From: Verrucomicrobiales bacterium
GTDB lineage: Bacteria; Verrucomicrobiota; Verrucomicrobiia; Limisphaerales; UBA9464
DNA: 64,000 nt
Reading direction: 5' to 3'
Assembly: GCA_027488845.1 (NCBI GenBank)
Contig: JAIYBC010000033.1
Location: 1-64,000, forward strand
Shown: positions 1 to 8,557 of the stretch, one piece after another
How the letters are laid out: every line of letters starts with the position of its first letter
Position numbering within the stretch: the first letter of the stretch is position 1
Notes under the pieces: generated by a model
What the model saw: only the letters and a program-made list of their open reading frames with translations
What the model was told of the DNA's origin: nothing
Database searches by the model: none
Program-made: the position numbers and the translations under genes

Positions 1-185
1 CACCGCCGCCTCCGGCGGCGCCAAGTATCTCCGGGTCCTCATTCGGCAAGGACTCTGCCACGGCTCCAGAACCTTCCGCGACGGGCGGCTTGTGCTCAGG
101 GGGCGAATGGGGGGGAGTTTCCGGCGCGGAGACGGATGGCACTCGGTTCCAGGGCAATGACTTCCGTGGATGCTCCGTGGGATGG

Positions 186-251
186 AGATTCCACTCTCGG
201 TGGGACGTGTCCCTAGGGCGGGAAGATGAGCGGGGTGTGACGTGTCCCTAG
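186..251. repeat. two copies of a GACGTGTCCC repeat, one palindromic
   Basis: Copy 1 (about 200-215) contains the palindrome GGGAC-GT-GTCCC and is followed by CCCTAGGG. Copy 2 (234-251) reads GGTGTGACGTGTCCCTAG. They are 34 bases apart in direct orientation. The 30 bases leading into copy 1 (186-214) also resemble those leading into the third copy at 446-474. Short palindromic extragenic repeats of this kind are often scattered by REP-associated tyrosine transposases; that link is inference, as no transposase is in the window. Confidence 0.55.
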
Positions 252-445
252 TCAGGGGAAGGAATGCTGGAACTCGAGATTGGCGGGTTCGGGGCGGTTG
301 CAGGAGCTGATCGGGACCCGGGCGGCTCCGTGGCAGTCCGTGTCTCGCTACAATAGCGCGAGCGGTCTCGCGCACTCCATGACGCCCGCGCGCTTCCCTC
401 GGCCGCGGAAGTGCCTCTCAAGCTCGGGATGAGCTATCCGGGTAG

Positions 446-474
446 GAATTCCCCTTTCGGTGTGACGTGTCCCC
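446..474. repeat. third copy of the GACGTGTCCC repeat
   Basis: The sequence GGTGTGACGTGTCCCC at 459-474 repeats copy 2 of the upstream pair. The preceding bases (446-458, GAATTCCCCTTTC) imperfectly match those before copy 1 (GAGATTCCACTCTC). The copy runs into CCCC-AAT-GGGG, which can form a small hairpin. It lies in the same non-coding stretch, about 530 bases beyond the 3' end of nuoN. Confidence 0.5.
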
Positions 475-1000
475 AATGGGGGAGGATGGATGCGGACGTG
501 GCGCTGCTGCTGGCCCACATCGGTCTACGTCTGCCGAAGGGCTCGCAGCTCGTGGAAAATGCAGTGGAGAAAACCAACGGCTGATCCGCGGAAACCCCGG
601 CGAAATCCACAAAACAGCCTCCTCAACTGCGGAACTTGGGTTACCGCGGCGGACATGGACATCATCCGGCGACGCGAGGGAGCCTTCCGAGGTGTCCTCC
701 GCAAATGTCGCAGACCGACGCGGATGCTTCGGTCCCGGGGTTGCCACTCCCGGGTGCAACAACCAAAGCGGGAGGGACATTTCCCGACGTGAAGTCGCCA
801 GCGAATCGGAGCGGAAACGCGGCGCCTTCCTGGGTCGAACCCGCTCGCCCATTTCGGCCAAGGATTCCCAGTGCCCTTCGAGTCGTCGCGTTTTCGAAGT
901 GATCGCCCTCGCTCCACCACCGATTCGTCGGTTCAGGGATCCGCGGTCATCGGCGTCCTCTGTGGATGACTTCGGCCCTGCGGAACCGGAGGCCGAGGGC

Positions 1001-2479
1001 TCAGTGCGCGGCGGCGTGCTGGGCGGCCGCGGTGGCGGACTTCGGCTGGACGGCCTGGTCGGCGATCTTCAGCAGGCTGTTTGGGGCGACGCCAAGGAAG
1101 ACGATTCCACCGATGCAGGCGGCGAGGGCGACCTTGGTGCCCAAGGAGGTGGAGATCGGGGCGAGGCTCGAGGGATTGGCCCCCCAGTAGATCGAGCGGA
1201 TCACGCCGAAGTAGTAGTAGAGCGACAGCACCACGCCGACGACCGCCACAGCGAGCAGCAGGTAGAAGGACGGATGGGCGGCAGCACCCTCGAAGACGGC
1301 GCGGAGCAGCAGGACCTTGCCGAAGAAGCCGACCATCGGCGGGATGCCCGCGAGGGACACAAAGGCGATGGAGAGGGCTGCAGCCAGGAAGGGGGACCGT
1401 TGGCCGAGTCCGGCGAGGTTGGCGATGTCGTCGCCCTCGACATGTTCCGCGATGGCGCAGATGACGGTGAACGCGGCGAGCACGGTGAAGAAGTATCCGC
1501 CCAGGTAGTAGAGCACCGCGGTGGAACCGGAGGTGGACATGGCGACGACGCCGAGGAGGAGGTAGCCGGCGTTGGCGATGGACGAGTAGCCCATCAGGCG
1601 CTTGAGGTTCCGCTGCGGCAGGGCGCAGAGGCTGCCGTAGGCGATGGTGCCGGCGGCCATCACGACCAGCAGGCGGTTCCATTCGGCGGCGATCTGCGGG
1701 ACGGCCTGGGTGACGAGGCGGACGAGCAGGACGAAGCCGGCGGCCTTGGAACCGACGGCGAGGAAGGCGGTCGCGGGGGCCGGCGAGCCCTGGTAGACGT
1801 CCGGCGCCCAGGCCTGGAAGGGGAAGGCGGCGATCTTGAAGCCGAGTCCGACCAGGACCAGGAGCAGGCCGGTGAGGAAGACCGTGGAATGGGCCAGTTC
1901 AGCCTGGCGGGAGGCGATGACGCCGAAGTTGGTGGAGTTGGCCGAGCCGAAAACGAGGGCGATGCCGAACACCATGAAGCCGGAAGCCACGGCGCCGAGG
2001 ATGAGGTACTTGATGCCGGCCTCGAGCGAGGCGATGCGGCCCCGCTGGAAGCTGTTCAGGACGTAGAAGGTGACGGTGATCAGCTCAAGGCTGACGAAGA
2101 GCATCACGAGGTCGTTGGCGGAGGCGGCGAAGAGCATCCCGACGAGGGCGAAGCAGACGAGCGCGTAGAACTCCGAGAGGCCGGAGCCGATCTTCGGGGC
2201 GAAGTCGACCGTCATGAGCACCACCACGAAGGCGCCGAACAGGAAGAAGGTCTTGAAGTAGCGGGCGAGGTCGTCGACGACGAAGGTGTTGTGGAACCCG
2301 AGCCCGGCCTGGGGCGAGAGGGAACCGGCGGCGAACGCGAGCAGGCATCCGAGCGCGGCGGCGGTGCCGTAGCCGAGGGCGCGGCGGGCGGACGCGGGGA
2401 TCCACAGGTCCACCATCAGGGCGCCGAGGCCGACGATGACGGCGAGGATTTCCAGCGTGATCAGCGAATAGTCGTTCAT
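1001..2479 (-). CDS. nuoN: NADH-quinone oxidoreductase subunit N
   Basis: One of the three antiporter-like membrane subunits of complex I that move protons across the inner membrane. The 492-residue product is almost wholly hydrophobic, with about 14 likely helices. Functional residues known from E. coli NuoN are visible: Glu132 in VSLELIT, Lys157, Lys215 in GFKIAAFPFQ, and Lys245 just after the loop AWAPDVYQGSPAP. The ATG at 2479 gives the usual N-terminus. It is the last gene of the nuo cluster, 49 bases after nuoM, and ends in an unusual Ala/His tail. No convincing intrinsic terminator follows. Identification is secure from sequence and position. Confidence 0.97.
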   Translation of the reverse strand: MNDYSLITLEILAVIVGLGALMVDLWIPASARRALGYGTAAALGCLLAFAAGSLSPQAGLGFHNTFVVDDLARYFKTFFLFGAFVVVLMTVDFAPKIGSGLSEFYALVCFALVGMLFAASANDLVMLFVSLELITVTFYVLNSFQRGRIASLEAGIKYLILGAVASGFMVFGIALVFGSANSTNFGVIASRQAELAHSTVFLTGLLLVLVGLGFKIAAFPFQAWAPDVYQGSPAPATAFLAVGSKAAGFVLLVRLVTQAVPQIAAEWNRLLVVMAAGTIAYGSLCALPQRNLKRLMGYSSIANAGYLLLGVVAMSTSGSTAVLYYLGGYFFTVLAAFTVICAIAEHVEGDDIANLAGLGQRSPFLAAALSIAFVSLAGIPPMVGFFGKVLLLRAVFEGAAAHPSFYLLLAVAVVGVVLSLYYYFGVIRSIYWGANPSSLAPISTSLGTKVALAACIGGIVFLGVAPNSLLKIADQAVQPKSATAAAQHAAAH

Positions 2480-2528
2480 CTCTCCAGGTTCGTCTGCGGC
2501 GGGAAGGCCCGTCCGCGGGGTGCTTCCA

Positions 2529-4055
2529 TCAGTGGGACAGTGCGGCGACGGGTTCGGCCGCCGGGGTGGCCGGCGGGCGGGTGGCGGACTTCACGATCTC
2601 CCGGGCCACCGGTTCGATGCGGGTGCTGAGCAGGCCGGGTGCGACGCCGAACAGGAGCAGGGCGCCGACGAGGAGGGCGAGCGGCAGGCGTCGCCACCAT
2701 CCGGTGTCCTCGACCTTGGCCAATTCCGGGCGTTCCTCGCCGTAGAGGACGGCGCGGAGGGCGCGGAGCATGTAAACGCCGCCGAGGATGAGTCCGCTCC
2801 AGGCGGCCGCGAGGACCACCCAGGGCAGGGACTTCCAGGAGCCGAAGAGGACGGTGGCCTCGCCGGCGAAGTTGGCGAAGCCCGGGAGGCCGCAGCCGGC
2901 CATGAAGGCCATCACCAGCAGCGTGCCGAACACCGGCATGCGCTTGAGCAGGCCGCCGAGACGGGTCATGTCGACGGTGCCGGTCTGGGATTCGAGGTAG
3001 CCGCTGAGGGCGAAGCTCAGGGCGGCCAGCAGCGCGTGGGCGACCATCACGATGACGGTGCCGGTGACGCCGATGACGGTGAGGCTCGCGATGCCGAGGA
3101 AGGCGAAGCCCATGTGGGCGAGGCTGGAGTTGCCGATGAGGAGGTTGAGGTCCTTCTGGCGGAGGGCGACGAAGCCGCAGTGGAGGAGGTTGCCGACGCA
3201 GAGCCAGGCCAGCACCGGGAGCCAGGTGGCGGCGCCCTCGGGCAGCAGCGGAAGGGCGACCCGGAGGATGGCATAGAGGCCGGCCTTCTTGAGGATGCCG
3301 GCATGCATCATGGCGGTGGCGGTCGGGGCCGCGGCATAACCGCCCGGGGCCCAGGAATGGAACGGGAAGAGGCCGACCAGGGTGCCGAAGCCGAAGAGCA
3401 GCAGGGCGAAGATCCAGATCTGGGAGGTCGGGCTGAGAGGGTTGGCGGCGAGGGCGGCCTTGAGCGCGAGGACGTCGAAGGTCTTCGCACCGGTCGCCAC
3501 ATGGAGCGCGATGAGTCCGGCGAGGGCGGCGAGCGCGCCGAGGGTCAGGTAGAGCGTGATGCGGAACGCCTGGTAGGTCTTGTCCTCACCGCGTCCCCAG
3601 ACGCCGATCATGATGAACGTCGGCACCAGGGCCAATTCGTTGAAGAAGTAGAAGAACAGCAGGTCGTGCGAGGCGAAGGCGCCGAGGGCGCCGGCGATGA
3701 CGAGGAGCAGCAGGACGTAGAAGAGCTTCGGGTTGCGCTCGATGTTCCAGGAGGCGAGGACGGAGGCGAATCCGACGAGGCCGGTGACGAGCAGGAGCCC
3801 GATGTTCAGGCCGTCGGCGCCGACATGGTAGGCGAGCTCGAGGGAGCCGACATGGATCCAGGGCACGGTGGATTCGAACTGGAGGCCTTCCTGTCCCGGA
3901 TGGAATCCGAAGAAGGCGAGGACGGCGAGCCACGCGGTGAGGCCGGAGCCGACCACGGCGAGGGCTCGGACGACGACCCGGTAGTTTCCGGGCACCAGGA
4001 GGACCAGCAACGCCGTGAACAGCGGGGTCAGGATGAGCGGTGTGAGGGAGGCCAT
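2529..4055 (-). CDS. nuoM: NADH-quinone oxidoreductase subunit M, lacking the usual TM7 lysine
   Basis: Second antiporter-like proton channel subunit of complex I, 508 residues, about 14 helices. The conserved helix-5 glutamate is present (Glu140 in FFYFFNELALVPTF), as is the helix-8 lysine in HAGILKKAGLY. However, the helix-7 segment that in E. coli reads FAVKMPVVPLHGWLPDAH is here GTLVGLFPFHSWAPGGY: the lysine essential for pumping in E. coli is a leucine, and the PDAH loop is PGGY. This resembles the variant NuoM class rather than the canonical one, so proton transfer through this subunit may differ. It starts 1 base after the nuoL stop and precedes nuoN by 49 bases. Confidence 0.96.
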   Translation of the reverse strand: MASLTPLILTPLFTALLVLLVPGNYRVVVRALAVVGSGLTAWLAVLAFFGFHPGQEGLQFESTVPWIHVGSLELAYHVGADGLNIGLLLVTGLVGFASVLASWNIERNPKLFYVLLLLVIAGALGAFASHDLLFFYFFNELALVPTFIMIGVWGRGEDKTYQAFRITLYLTLGALAALAGLIALHVATGAKTFDVLALKAALAANPLSPTSQIWIFALLLFGFGTLVGLFPFHSWAPGGYAAAPTATAMMHAGILKKAGLYAILRVALPLLPEGAATWLPVLAWLCVGNLLHCGFVALRQKDLNLLIGNSSLAHMGFAFLGIASLTVIGVTGTVIVMVAHALLAALSFALSGYLESQTGTVDMTRLGGLLKRMPVFGTLLVMAFMAGCGLPGFANFAGEATVLFGSWKSLPWVVLAAAWSGLILGGVYMLRALRAVLYGEERPELAKVEDTGWWRRLPLALLVGALLLFGVAPGLLSTRIEPVAREIVKSATRPPATPAAEPVAALSH

Positions 4056-4056
4056 G

Positions 4057-6006
4057 TTACTTCCGGGCGAGGAGGACGACGAGGACGACGCCCACGGTGA
4101 AGAGGAAGGCGTAGGTCTGGATGCTGCCGGTCTGGGCGAGGCGGAGGGCGCGGCCGGTGAGGTCGACGGCGCCGGTCAGGCCGCGGACGAACAGTCCGGC
4201 GACCAGCCAGCGGTCGACCCAGTCGGCGACATGCGAGGCGAGGTTGTGCAGCGGGATGAAGACCGACTCGTAGATCTCGTCGAAGTAGAAGCGGTTGCGC
4301 ATCGCGCGGGACAAAAGTCCAAGGCGGGCCGGCAGGGGATCCTTCTCGGCCTTCCAGTAGAGTGAGAACGCGAGGGAGAAGCCGAACAACGCCGCCCCGA
4401 AGCCGAAGAACGCGGCGATGGGGTTGTGGTTGAACGGGCCGAAGAGGATGTCGCCGCCATGGCCATGGAATTCGGGGCGGAACTGGCGGGTGAGGTACTC
4501 GCCGATCGGCAGCCAGGCGACCGCAACGCTCGGGATCGCGAGGGTGACCAGGGGCCACTTCATGCTGCCCGGGGACTCGTGAGCGTGGTCCGCGGACCCG
4601 CTGCGGGCGCCGCCGAAGAAGGTCACCAGCAGCAGCCGGCTCATGTAGAAGGTGGTCAGGACGGTGACCAGGACGCCGACGCCGAACAGGACCGGATTCG
4701 ACTCCAGGGCGGTCGCGAGGATCTCGTCCTTGGAATAGAACCCGCTGAAGGGCGGGAGACCCGCGAGGGCGGCGGTCCCGATGAGGAAGGTCCAGAACGT
4801 GACCGGCATCTTCGCGCGGAGGCCACCCATCTTCCAGATGTCCTGCTCATGGTGGCAGGCGTGGATGACCGAGCCGGCGCCGAGGAAGAGCATGGCCTTG
4901 AAGAAGGCGTGGGTGACGAGGTGGTACATCGAGGCGGACGGATCGCCGTGCTTCGCACCGAGGCCGACGGCCATGACCATCAGGCCGAGCTGGGAGAGGG
5001 TGGAGTAGGCGAGGATGCGCTTGATGTCGTTCTGCTGGACCGCGATGACGGCGGCGAGCAGGGCGGTGAAGGCGCCGATGAACGAAAGGATCGTCGCCGC
5101 GGAAAGTCCGCCGAGGAATCCAAGGGCCGCGGGCCAGCCGGGGGCGGCGGTGTAGATGAAGAAGACGCGGCAGAGCATGTAGACGCCGGCCGCCACCATG
5201 GTGGCGGCGTGGATCAGCGCGGAGACCGGGGTCGGGCCCTCCATGGCGTCGGGCAACCAGACATGGAGCGGGAACTGGGCGCTCTTGCCCATGGCACCCA
5301 TGAACACGAGGAGACCGGCGATGCCGGCCATGGTGCCCAGGGCGGCGGGGTTCTCGACCAGCTTGGCCTTGGCCGCGGCGAAGTCGACGGTGCCCAAGGC
5401 GGACCAGACGACGAGGATGCCGAGCATGAAGCCGAAGTCGCCGATGCGGTTCGTGAGGAAGGCCTTCTTCGAGGCGTCCGCGGCGGCGGGACGTCCGTAC
5501 CAGAATCCGATGAGCAGGTAGGACGAGACGCCGACGAGTTCCCAGAAGAGGAACATCATCACGAAGTTGTCGGCGAGCACGATGCCGAGCATCGAGAACA
5601 CGAAGAGGCTGAGGCTGGAGAAGAAGCGCGGGTAGGAGGCGTCCTCGTGCATGTAGCCGGTGGAGTAGATCATCACCAGCGAGGCCACGCCGGTGACCAC
5701 GAGCAGCATCAGCAGCGAGAGGCCGTCGAGGTGCAGCCCGATGCGGACGTCGAGTCCCTCGACGGGCAGCCAGCGGAAAGGCGTGCAGTCCGCGGAGGAG
5801 CCGCCGAAGGCGAAGAGCAGGACGACGCTGAGGAGGAAGGAAAGGACGACTCCGCTGATGTTGAACAGGGCGGAGAGCGTGCGGTCCTTGCGGATGAGCA
5901 GGGTGGTGCCCGCGGCCATGACCAGGGGGATGAGCAGGACCATCCAGGCGAGATCCTGGAGGGTGGACCCGGAGCCTGCGGCGTGTTGGGCGACGGCGTG
6001 TTCCAT
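4057..6006 (-). CDS. nuoL: NADH-quinone oxidoreductase subunit L
   Basis: Largest antiporter-like subunit (649 residues) at the far end of the complex I membrane arm. It has the usual 14-helix antiporter core plus a C-terminal extension that carries the long lateral helix and an anchoring helix. The core motifs are canonical: LFWELVGVSSYLLIGFWY holds the helix-5 Glu, and GAMGKSAQFPLHVWLPDAMEGPTPVSA holds the helix-7 Lys followed by the PDAMEGPTPVSALIHAATMV signature. The canonical Lys here contrasts with its loss in neighbouring nuoM. ATG at 6006, 8 bases after the nuoK stop. Normal length for the family. Confidence 0.97.
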   Translation of the reverse strand: MEHAVAQHAAGSGSTLQDLAWMVLLIPLVMAAGTTLLIRKDRTLSALFNISGVVLSFLLSVVLLFAFGGSSADCTPFRWLPVEGLDVRIGLHLDGLSLLMLLVVTGVASLVMIYSTGYMHEDASYPRFFSSLSLFVFSMLGIVLADNFVMMFLFWELVGVSSYLLIGFWYGRPAAADASKKAFLTNRIGDFGFMLGILVVWSALGTVDFAAAKAKLVENPAALGTMAGIAGLLVFMGAMGKSAQFPLHVWLPDAMEGPTPVSALIHAATMVAAGVYMLCRVFFIYTAAPGWPAALGFLGGLSAATILSFIGAFTALLAAVIAVQQNDIKRILAYSTLSQLGLMVMAVGLGAKHGDPSASMYHLVTHAFFKAMLFLGAGSVIHACHHEQDIWKMGGLRAKMPVTFWTFLIGTAALAGLPPFSGFYSKDEILATALESNPVLFGVGVLVTVLTTFYMSRLLLVTFFGGARSGSADHAHESPGSMKWPLVTLAIPSVAVAWLPIGEYLTRQFRPEFHGHGGDILFGPFNHNPIAAFFGFGAALFGFSLAFSLYWKAEKDPLPARLGLLSRAMRNRFYFDEIYESVFIPLHNLASHVADWVDRWLVAGLFVRGLTGAVDLTGRALRLAQTGSIQTYAFLFTVGVVLVVLLARK

Positions 6007-6014
6007 TCGAGCGG

Positions 6015-6320
6015 TCAGAGTTTGAGGGTGGTGAGGTCCTCGACATGCGCCGTCTGGCGCTTGCGGTACAGGGCCACGATGAGGGCGAGACCGACGGCGA
6101 CCTCGGCGGCGGCGACGGTGATGATGAAGAAGACCATCACCTGGCCGTCGAGGTTCGCGTTGTAGCGCGAGAACGCCACGAGGGAGAGGTTGGCGGCGTT
6201 GAGCATCAGCTCGAGACCCATGAAGATCACGAGGAGGTTGCGACGCACGACCACGCCGAGCAGGCCGAGGCTGAAGAGCAGCCCGCTGACGATCAGGTAG
6301 TGTTGGAGGCCGACGTTCAT
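6015..6320 (-). CDS. nuoK: NADH-quinone oxidoreductase subunit K
   Basis: Small three-helix membrane subunit of complex I (101 residues) that carries buried glutamates of the central proton path. The helix-2 motif [19 protein letters not shown] and the helix-3 motif [20 protein letters not shown] each show the conserved Glu. The frame is open upstream to 6458, but homology begins at MNVGLQHYL. The ATG at 6320 therefore sets the start and gives the typical length of about 100 residues, and it leaves nuoJ (stop at 6349) non-overlapping. It lies between nuoJ (28 bases upstream) and nuoL (8 bases downstream). Confidence 0.96.
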   Translation of the reverse strand: MNVGLQHYLIVSGLLFSLGLLGVVVRRNLLVIFMGLELMLNAANLSLVAFSRYNANLDGQVMVFFIITVAAAEVAVGLALIVALYRKRQTAHVEDLTTLKL

Positions 6321-6348
6321 GGAAGGTTGCTGGATCCGGTCCGGGTGG

Positions 6349-6864
6349 TCACTTGAGGTCCTTCTTGCTGAGCAGGATGACCCCGACCATGGCCACGAGG
6401 AGCAGGACGGAGAGGATCTCGAATGGGAGAAGCCAGTGGTTGAAAAGCACCTTGCCAAGCTCGGCGGTGTCGCCGACGGCGAGCCGGGTCTGGCCGGCGG
6501 GGGAGCCGGGCTTGGCCGAGAGCGCGGACACGGTGAGGATGCCGAGAAGGGCGGCGACGGCGACCGACCCGACGCCGACCGTGAAGGTCTTCAGGCGGCG
6601 TCGTTCCTCCTCCTTGATGTCGAGGAGCATGATGACGAAGAGGAAGAGCACCATCACGGCGCCGGCGTAGACGAGCACCTGGACGGCGGCGAGGAAGAAG
6701 GCGTGCAGGAGCAGGTAGAGCCCGGCGAGCGAGATGATCGTCAGCACCAGGAACATGGCGCTGGTGACCGGGTTGCGGCTGATCGGGTTCGCGACGGTGA
6801 GGAAGCCGAACAGCAGGGCCATCCCGGCGAAGGCGAAGAAGAGGAGGTCGGTGAACTGGGGCAT
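6349..6864 (-). CDS. nuoJ: NADH-quinone oxidoreductase subunit J
   Basis: Five-helix membrane subunit of complex I next to NuoK and NuoH, 171 residues. The diagnostic segment is [20 protein letters not shown] in helix 3, the flexible pi-bulge helix that links quinone chemistry to proton movement. A hydrophilic loop (about residues 95-135) separates the fourth and fifth helices, and the protein ends in a short Lys-rich tail. ATG at 6864, 19 bases after the nuoI stop; 28 bases separate it from nuoK. Length and order are normal for the family. Confidence 0.96.
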   Translation of the reverse strand: MPQFTDLLFFAFAGMALLFGFLTVANPISRNPVTSAMFLVLTIISLAGLYLLLHAFFLAAVQVLVYAGAVMVLFLFVIMLLDIKEEERRRLKTFTVGVGSVAVAALLGILTVSALSAKPGSPAGQTRLAVGDTAELGKVLFNHWLLPFEILSVLLLVAMVGVILLSKKDLK

Positions 6865-6883
6865 GTGGGTGTTCTCCTGGGCG

Positions 6884-7453
6884 TCACCGGGTCTGGACCG
6901 GGAAGGTCTCCTGCGCCTCGGCCTCCTCCAGCTTGTGCTTCCACTTCTGGATGCCGGCGTGGGTGCCGCCGAGCTTCAGCAGCTTCTCCTTGTTGAAGAC
7001 CATCTCGGTGCGGGACTCGCCGGTGAGGGAGTAGTCCTTCTGGAGGAAGATCGCCTCCTCCGGGCAGACCTCCTGGCACATGCCGCAGAAGATGCAGCGG
7101 AGCATGTTGATCTCGAATTCCTTCGGCATCTTCTCCGCGTTGCGTCGGTCGGCGGGCTGTCCGTCGGCGCCCGGAGGCGTGATGCGGATGGCCTTGGGCG
7201 GGCAGACGAACTCGCAGAGCTGGCAGCTGACGCACTTGGTCGCGCCGTCCTGGTCCTTCACCAGGTAGGGGGCGCCGCGGTAGCCCTCGGGGACGACCCA
7301 GCGTTCCTCGGGATACTGCATGGTGACGGACTTGCCCTTGAAGACGGTGTCCGCGAAGTGCTTTGCGGTGACCTTGAGTCCGCCGAGGATGGCCGGCAGG
7401 TAGGTGCGCTCGTAGAAGGTGAGCGGGGAGCGGTCGACGACTTTGGTGCTCAT
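6884..7453 (-). CDS. nuoI: NADH-quinone oxidoreductase subunit I (2x[4Fe-4S] ferredoxin-like)
   Basis: Peripheral-arm subunit that carries iron-sulfur clusters N6a and N6b and passes electrons towards NuoB. The 189-residue product has two complete ferredoxin motifs: CVSCQLCEFVCPPKAI and CIFCGMCQEVCPEEAI, each CxxCxxCxxxCP. The N-terminal amphipathic helix (ILGGLKVTAKHFADTVFK) matches the membrane-docking helix of the family, and the following MQYPEE is conserved. The open frame runs far upstream to 8419, but that is the antisense-like extension over nuoH. The ATG at 7453 (MSTKVVDRS) is the start that fits homology, leaving 17 bases to the nuoH stop. Confidence 0.97.
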   Translation of the reverse strand: MSTKVVDRSPLTFYERTYLPAILGGLKVTAKHFADTVFKGKSVTMQYPEERWVVPEGYRGAPYLVKDQDGATKCVSCQLCEFVCPPKAIRITPPGADGQPADRRNAEKMPKEFEINMLRCIFCGMCQEVCPEEAIFLQKDYSLTGESRTEMVFNKEKLLKLGGTHAGIQKWKHKLEEAEAQETFPVQTR

Positions 7454-7470
7454 GGGCGGGAGTAGGGGGT

Positions 7471-8550
7471 TCAGAGGGCCACGACCACGGCGGTGAGGAG
7501 GATGTTGGCGAGGGCGACCGGGATGAAGCGGCGCCATCCGATGTCCATGAGCTGGTCGTAGCGGAAGCGCGGAAGCATCCAGCGCACCCAGATGAACACG
7601 ACCATGAACACGGCCATCTTGGCGAGGAACACGCCGATGTGGAGCAGGCCGACGAGGAACGAGGCGGAAGGCGTGCTGAGCAGCGTGCCGGGCAGGGTCC
7701 AGCCGCCGCAGAAGAGCGTCACCATCATCGCCGACGAGGCGATCATGTTGGCGTACTCGCCGAGGAAGAAGAGGGCGAACTTCATCGAGCTGTACTCGGT
7801 GTGGTAGCCGCCCACGAGTTCGGTCTCGGACTCGGGAAGGTCGAACGGCAGGCGGTTGGTCTCGGCGAAGGCCGCGATCAGGAAGATCACGAAGGCGACC
7901 GGCTGCTTGAGGATCATCCAGCCGTGGTCGGCCTGGTACTTCACGATGTCGCCGAGGTTGAGGCTCTCGGACAGGAGGAAGATGGGGACCACGCTGAGGC
8001 CCATCGCGATCTCGTACGAGATCATCTGGGCGCTGGACCGGATGCCGCCGAGGAAGGGGTACTTGGAGTTCGACGCGTAGCCGGCGAGGACGATGCCGTA
8101 CACGCCGAGGGAGACGATGCCGAAGGTGTAGAGGATGCCGACGTTGAGGTCGGCGATGACCATCTTCTCGGAGCCGAGCGTCGACCCGAAGGGGATCACC
8201 GCCACGGTCATGAGCGCCGGGACCACGGTGATGGCCGGGGCGAGCCAGAAGTAGACCTTGCGGACGTAGTTCGGAGTGAAGTCCTCCTTGAGCATGAACT
8301 TCAGGCCGTCGGCCATCGGCTGGAAGATGCCGAGGCGGACCAGGAAGGGCCCGATGACCGGGATGTAGTCGACGAAGAAGGGCGAGGTGCGGTTCGGGCC
8401 GACGCGGTCCTGGATCCACGCCGAGACCTTGCGCTCGACGAGCACCGCGTAGGCGACGCCGGTCATGACCACGCCGAAGACCACGAGGATCTTCAGCGCG
8501 CTGAAGAGGACGAACTGGGTCGTCGGACTGAGGTACTGGAGGGATTCCAT
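7471..8550 (-). CDS. nuoH: NADH-quinone oxidoreductase subunit H
   Basis: Eight-helix membrane subunit (359 residues) that forms much of the quinone-binding chamber and joins the peripheral and membrane arms. Family signatures include AWIQDRVGPNR near residue 45, YPFLGGIRSSAQMISYEI and the acidic loop TNRLPFDLPESETELVGGYHTEYSSMKFALFFLGEY, which lines the E-channel. ATG at 8550, 7 bases after the nuoG stop; the downstream gap to nuoI is 17 bases, in keeping with a single transcript. Length is normal and no residue anomalies were seen. Confidence 0.97.
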   Translation of the reverse strand: MESLQYLSPTTQFVLFSALKILVVFGVVMTGVAYAVLVERKVSAWIQDRVGPNRTSPFFVDYIPVIGPFLVRLGIFQPMADGLKFMLKEDFTPNYVRKVYFWLAPAITVVPALMTVAVIPFGSTLGSEKMVIADLNVGILYTFGIVSLGVYGIVLAGYASNSKYPFLGGIRSSAQMISYEIAMGLSVVPIFLLSESLNLGDIVKYQADHGWMILKQPVAFVIFLIAAFAETNRLPFDLPESETELVGGYHTEYSSMKFALFFLGEYANMIASSAMMVTLFCGGWTLPGTLLSTPSASFLVGLLHIGVFLAKMAVFMVVFIWVRWMLPRFRYDQLMDIGWRRFIPVALANILLTAVVVAL

Positions 8551-8557
8551 GGCGGGG

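Larger units (their letters stand above)
1..1000. other. stretch without a supportable gene downstream of nuoN
   Basis: No reading frame here has a recognisable product, a convincing ribosome site or neighbours that would suggest translation. The frames that cross 467-930 run on from antisense frames of the nuo genes and reflect GC-rich codon bias only. The first 207 bases are open in frame 1 and could be the tail of a gene starting outside the window, but the translation is not recognisable. The stretch contains three copies of a GACGTGTCCC-centred repeat (annotated separately). A small hairpin (ACCGA-CGAA-TCGGT, about 919-932) lies some 70 bases beyond the nuoN stop and has no T-run. Confidence 0.6.

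Noticed and set aside
429-584. 51-codon plus-strand frame in the gene-free stretch
   Set aside because: It overlaps the third GACGTGTCCC repeat, and part of it reads like repeat sequence in translation. No homology or clear ribosome site; kept only as a possibility.
467-2629. 720-codon plus-strand frame opposite nuoN and its downstream region
   Set aside because: Composition is low-complexity (Gly/Glu/Asp/Ala), the antisense of high-GC codons; it has no ribosome site or homology, and nuoN is certain on the other strand.
2520-6165. Long plus-strand frames opposite nuoM and nuoL
   Set aside because: Mirror images of high-GC third-position codon bias in the minus-strand genes; repetitive Glu/Gly/Asp/Ala composition without structure.
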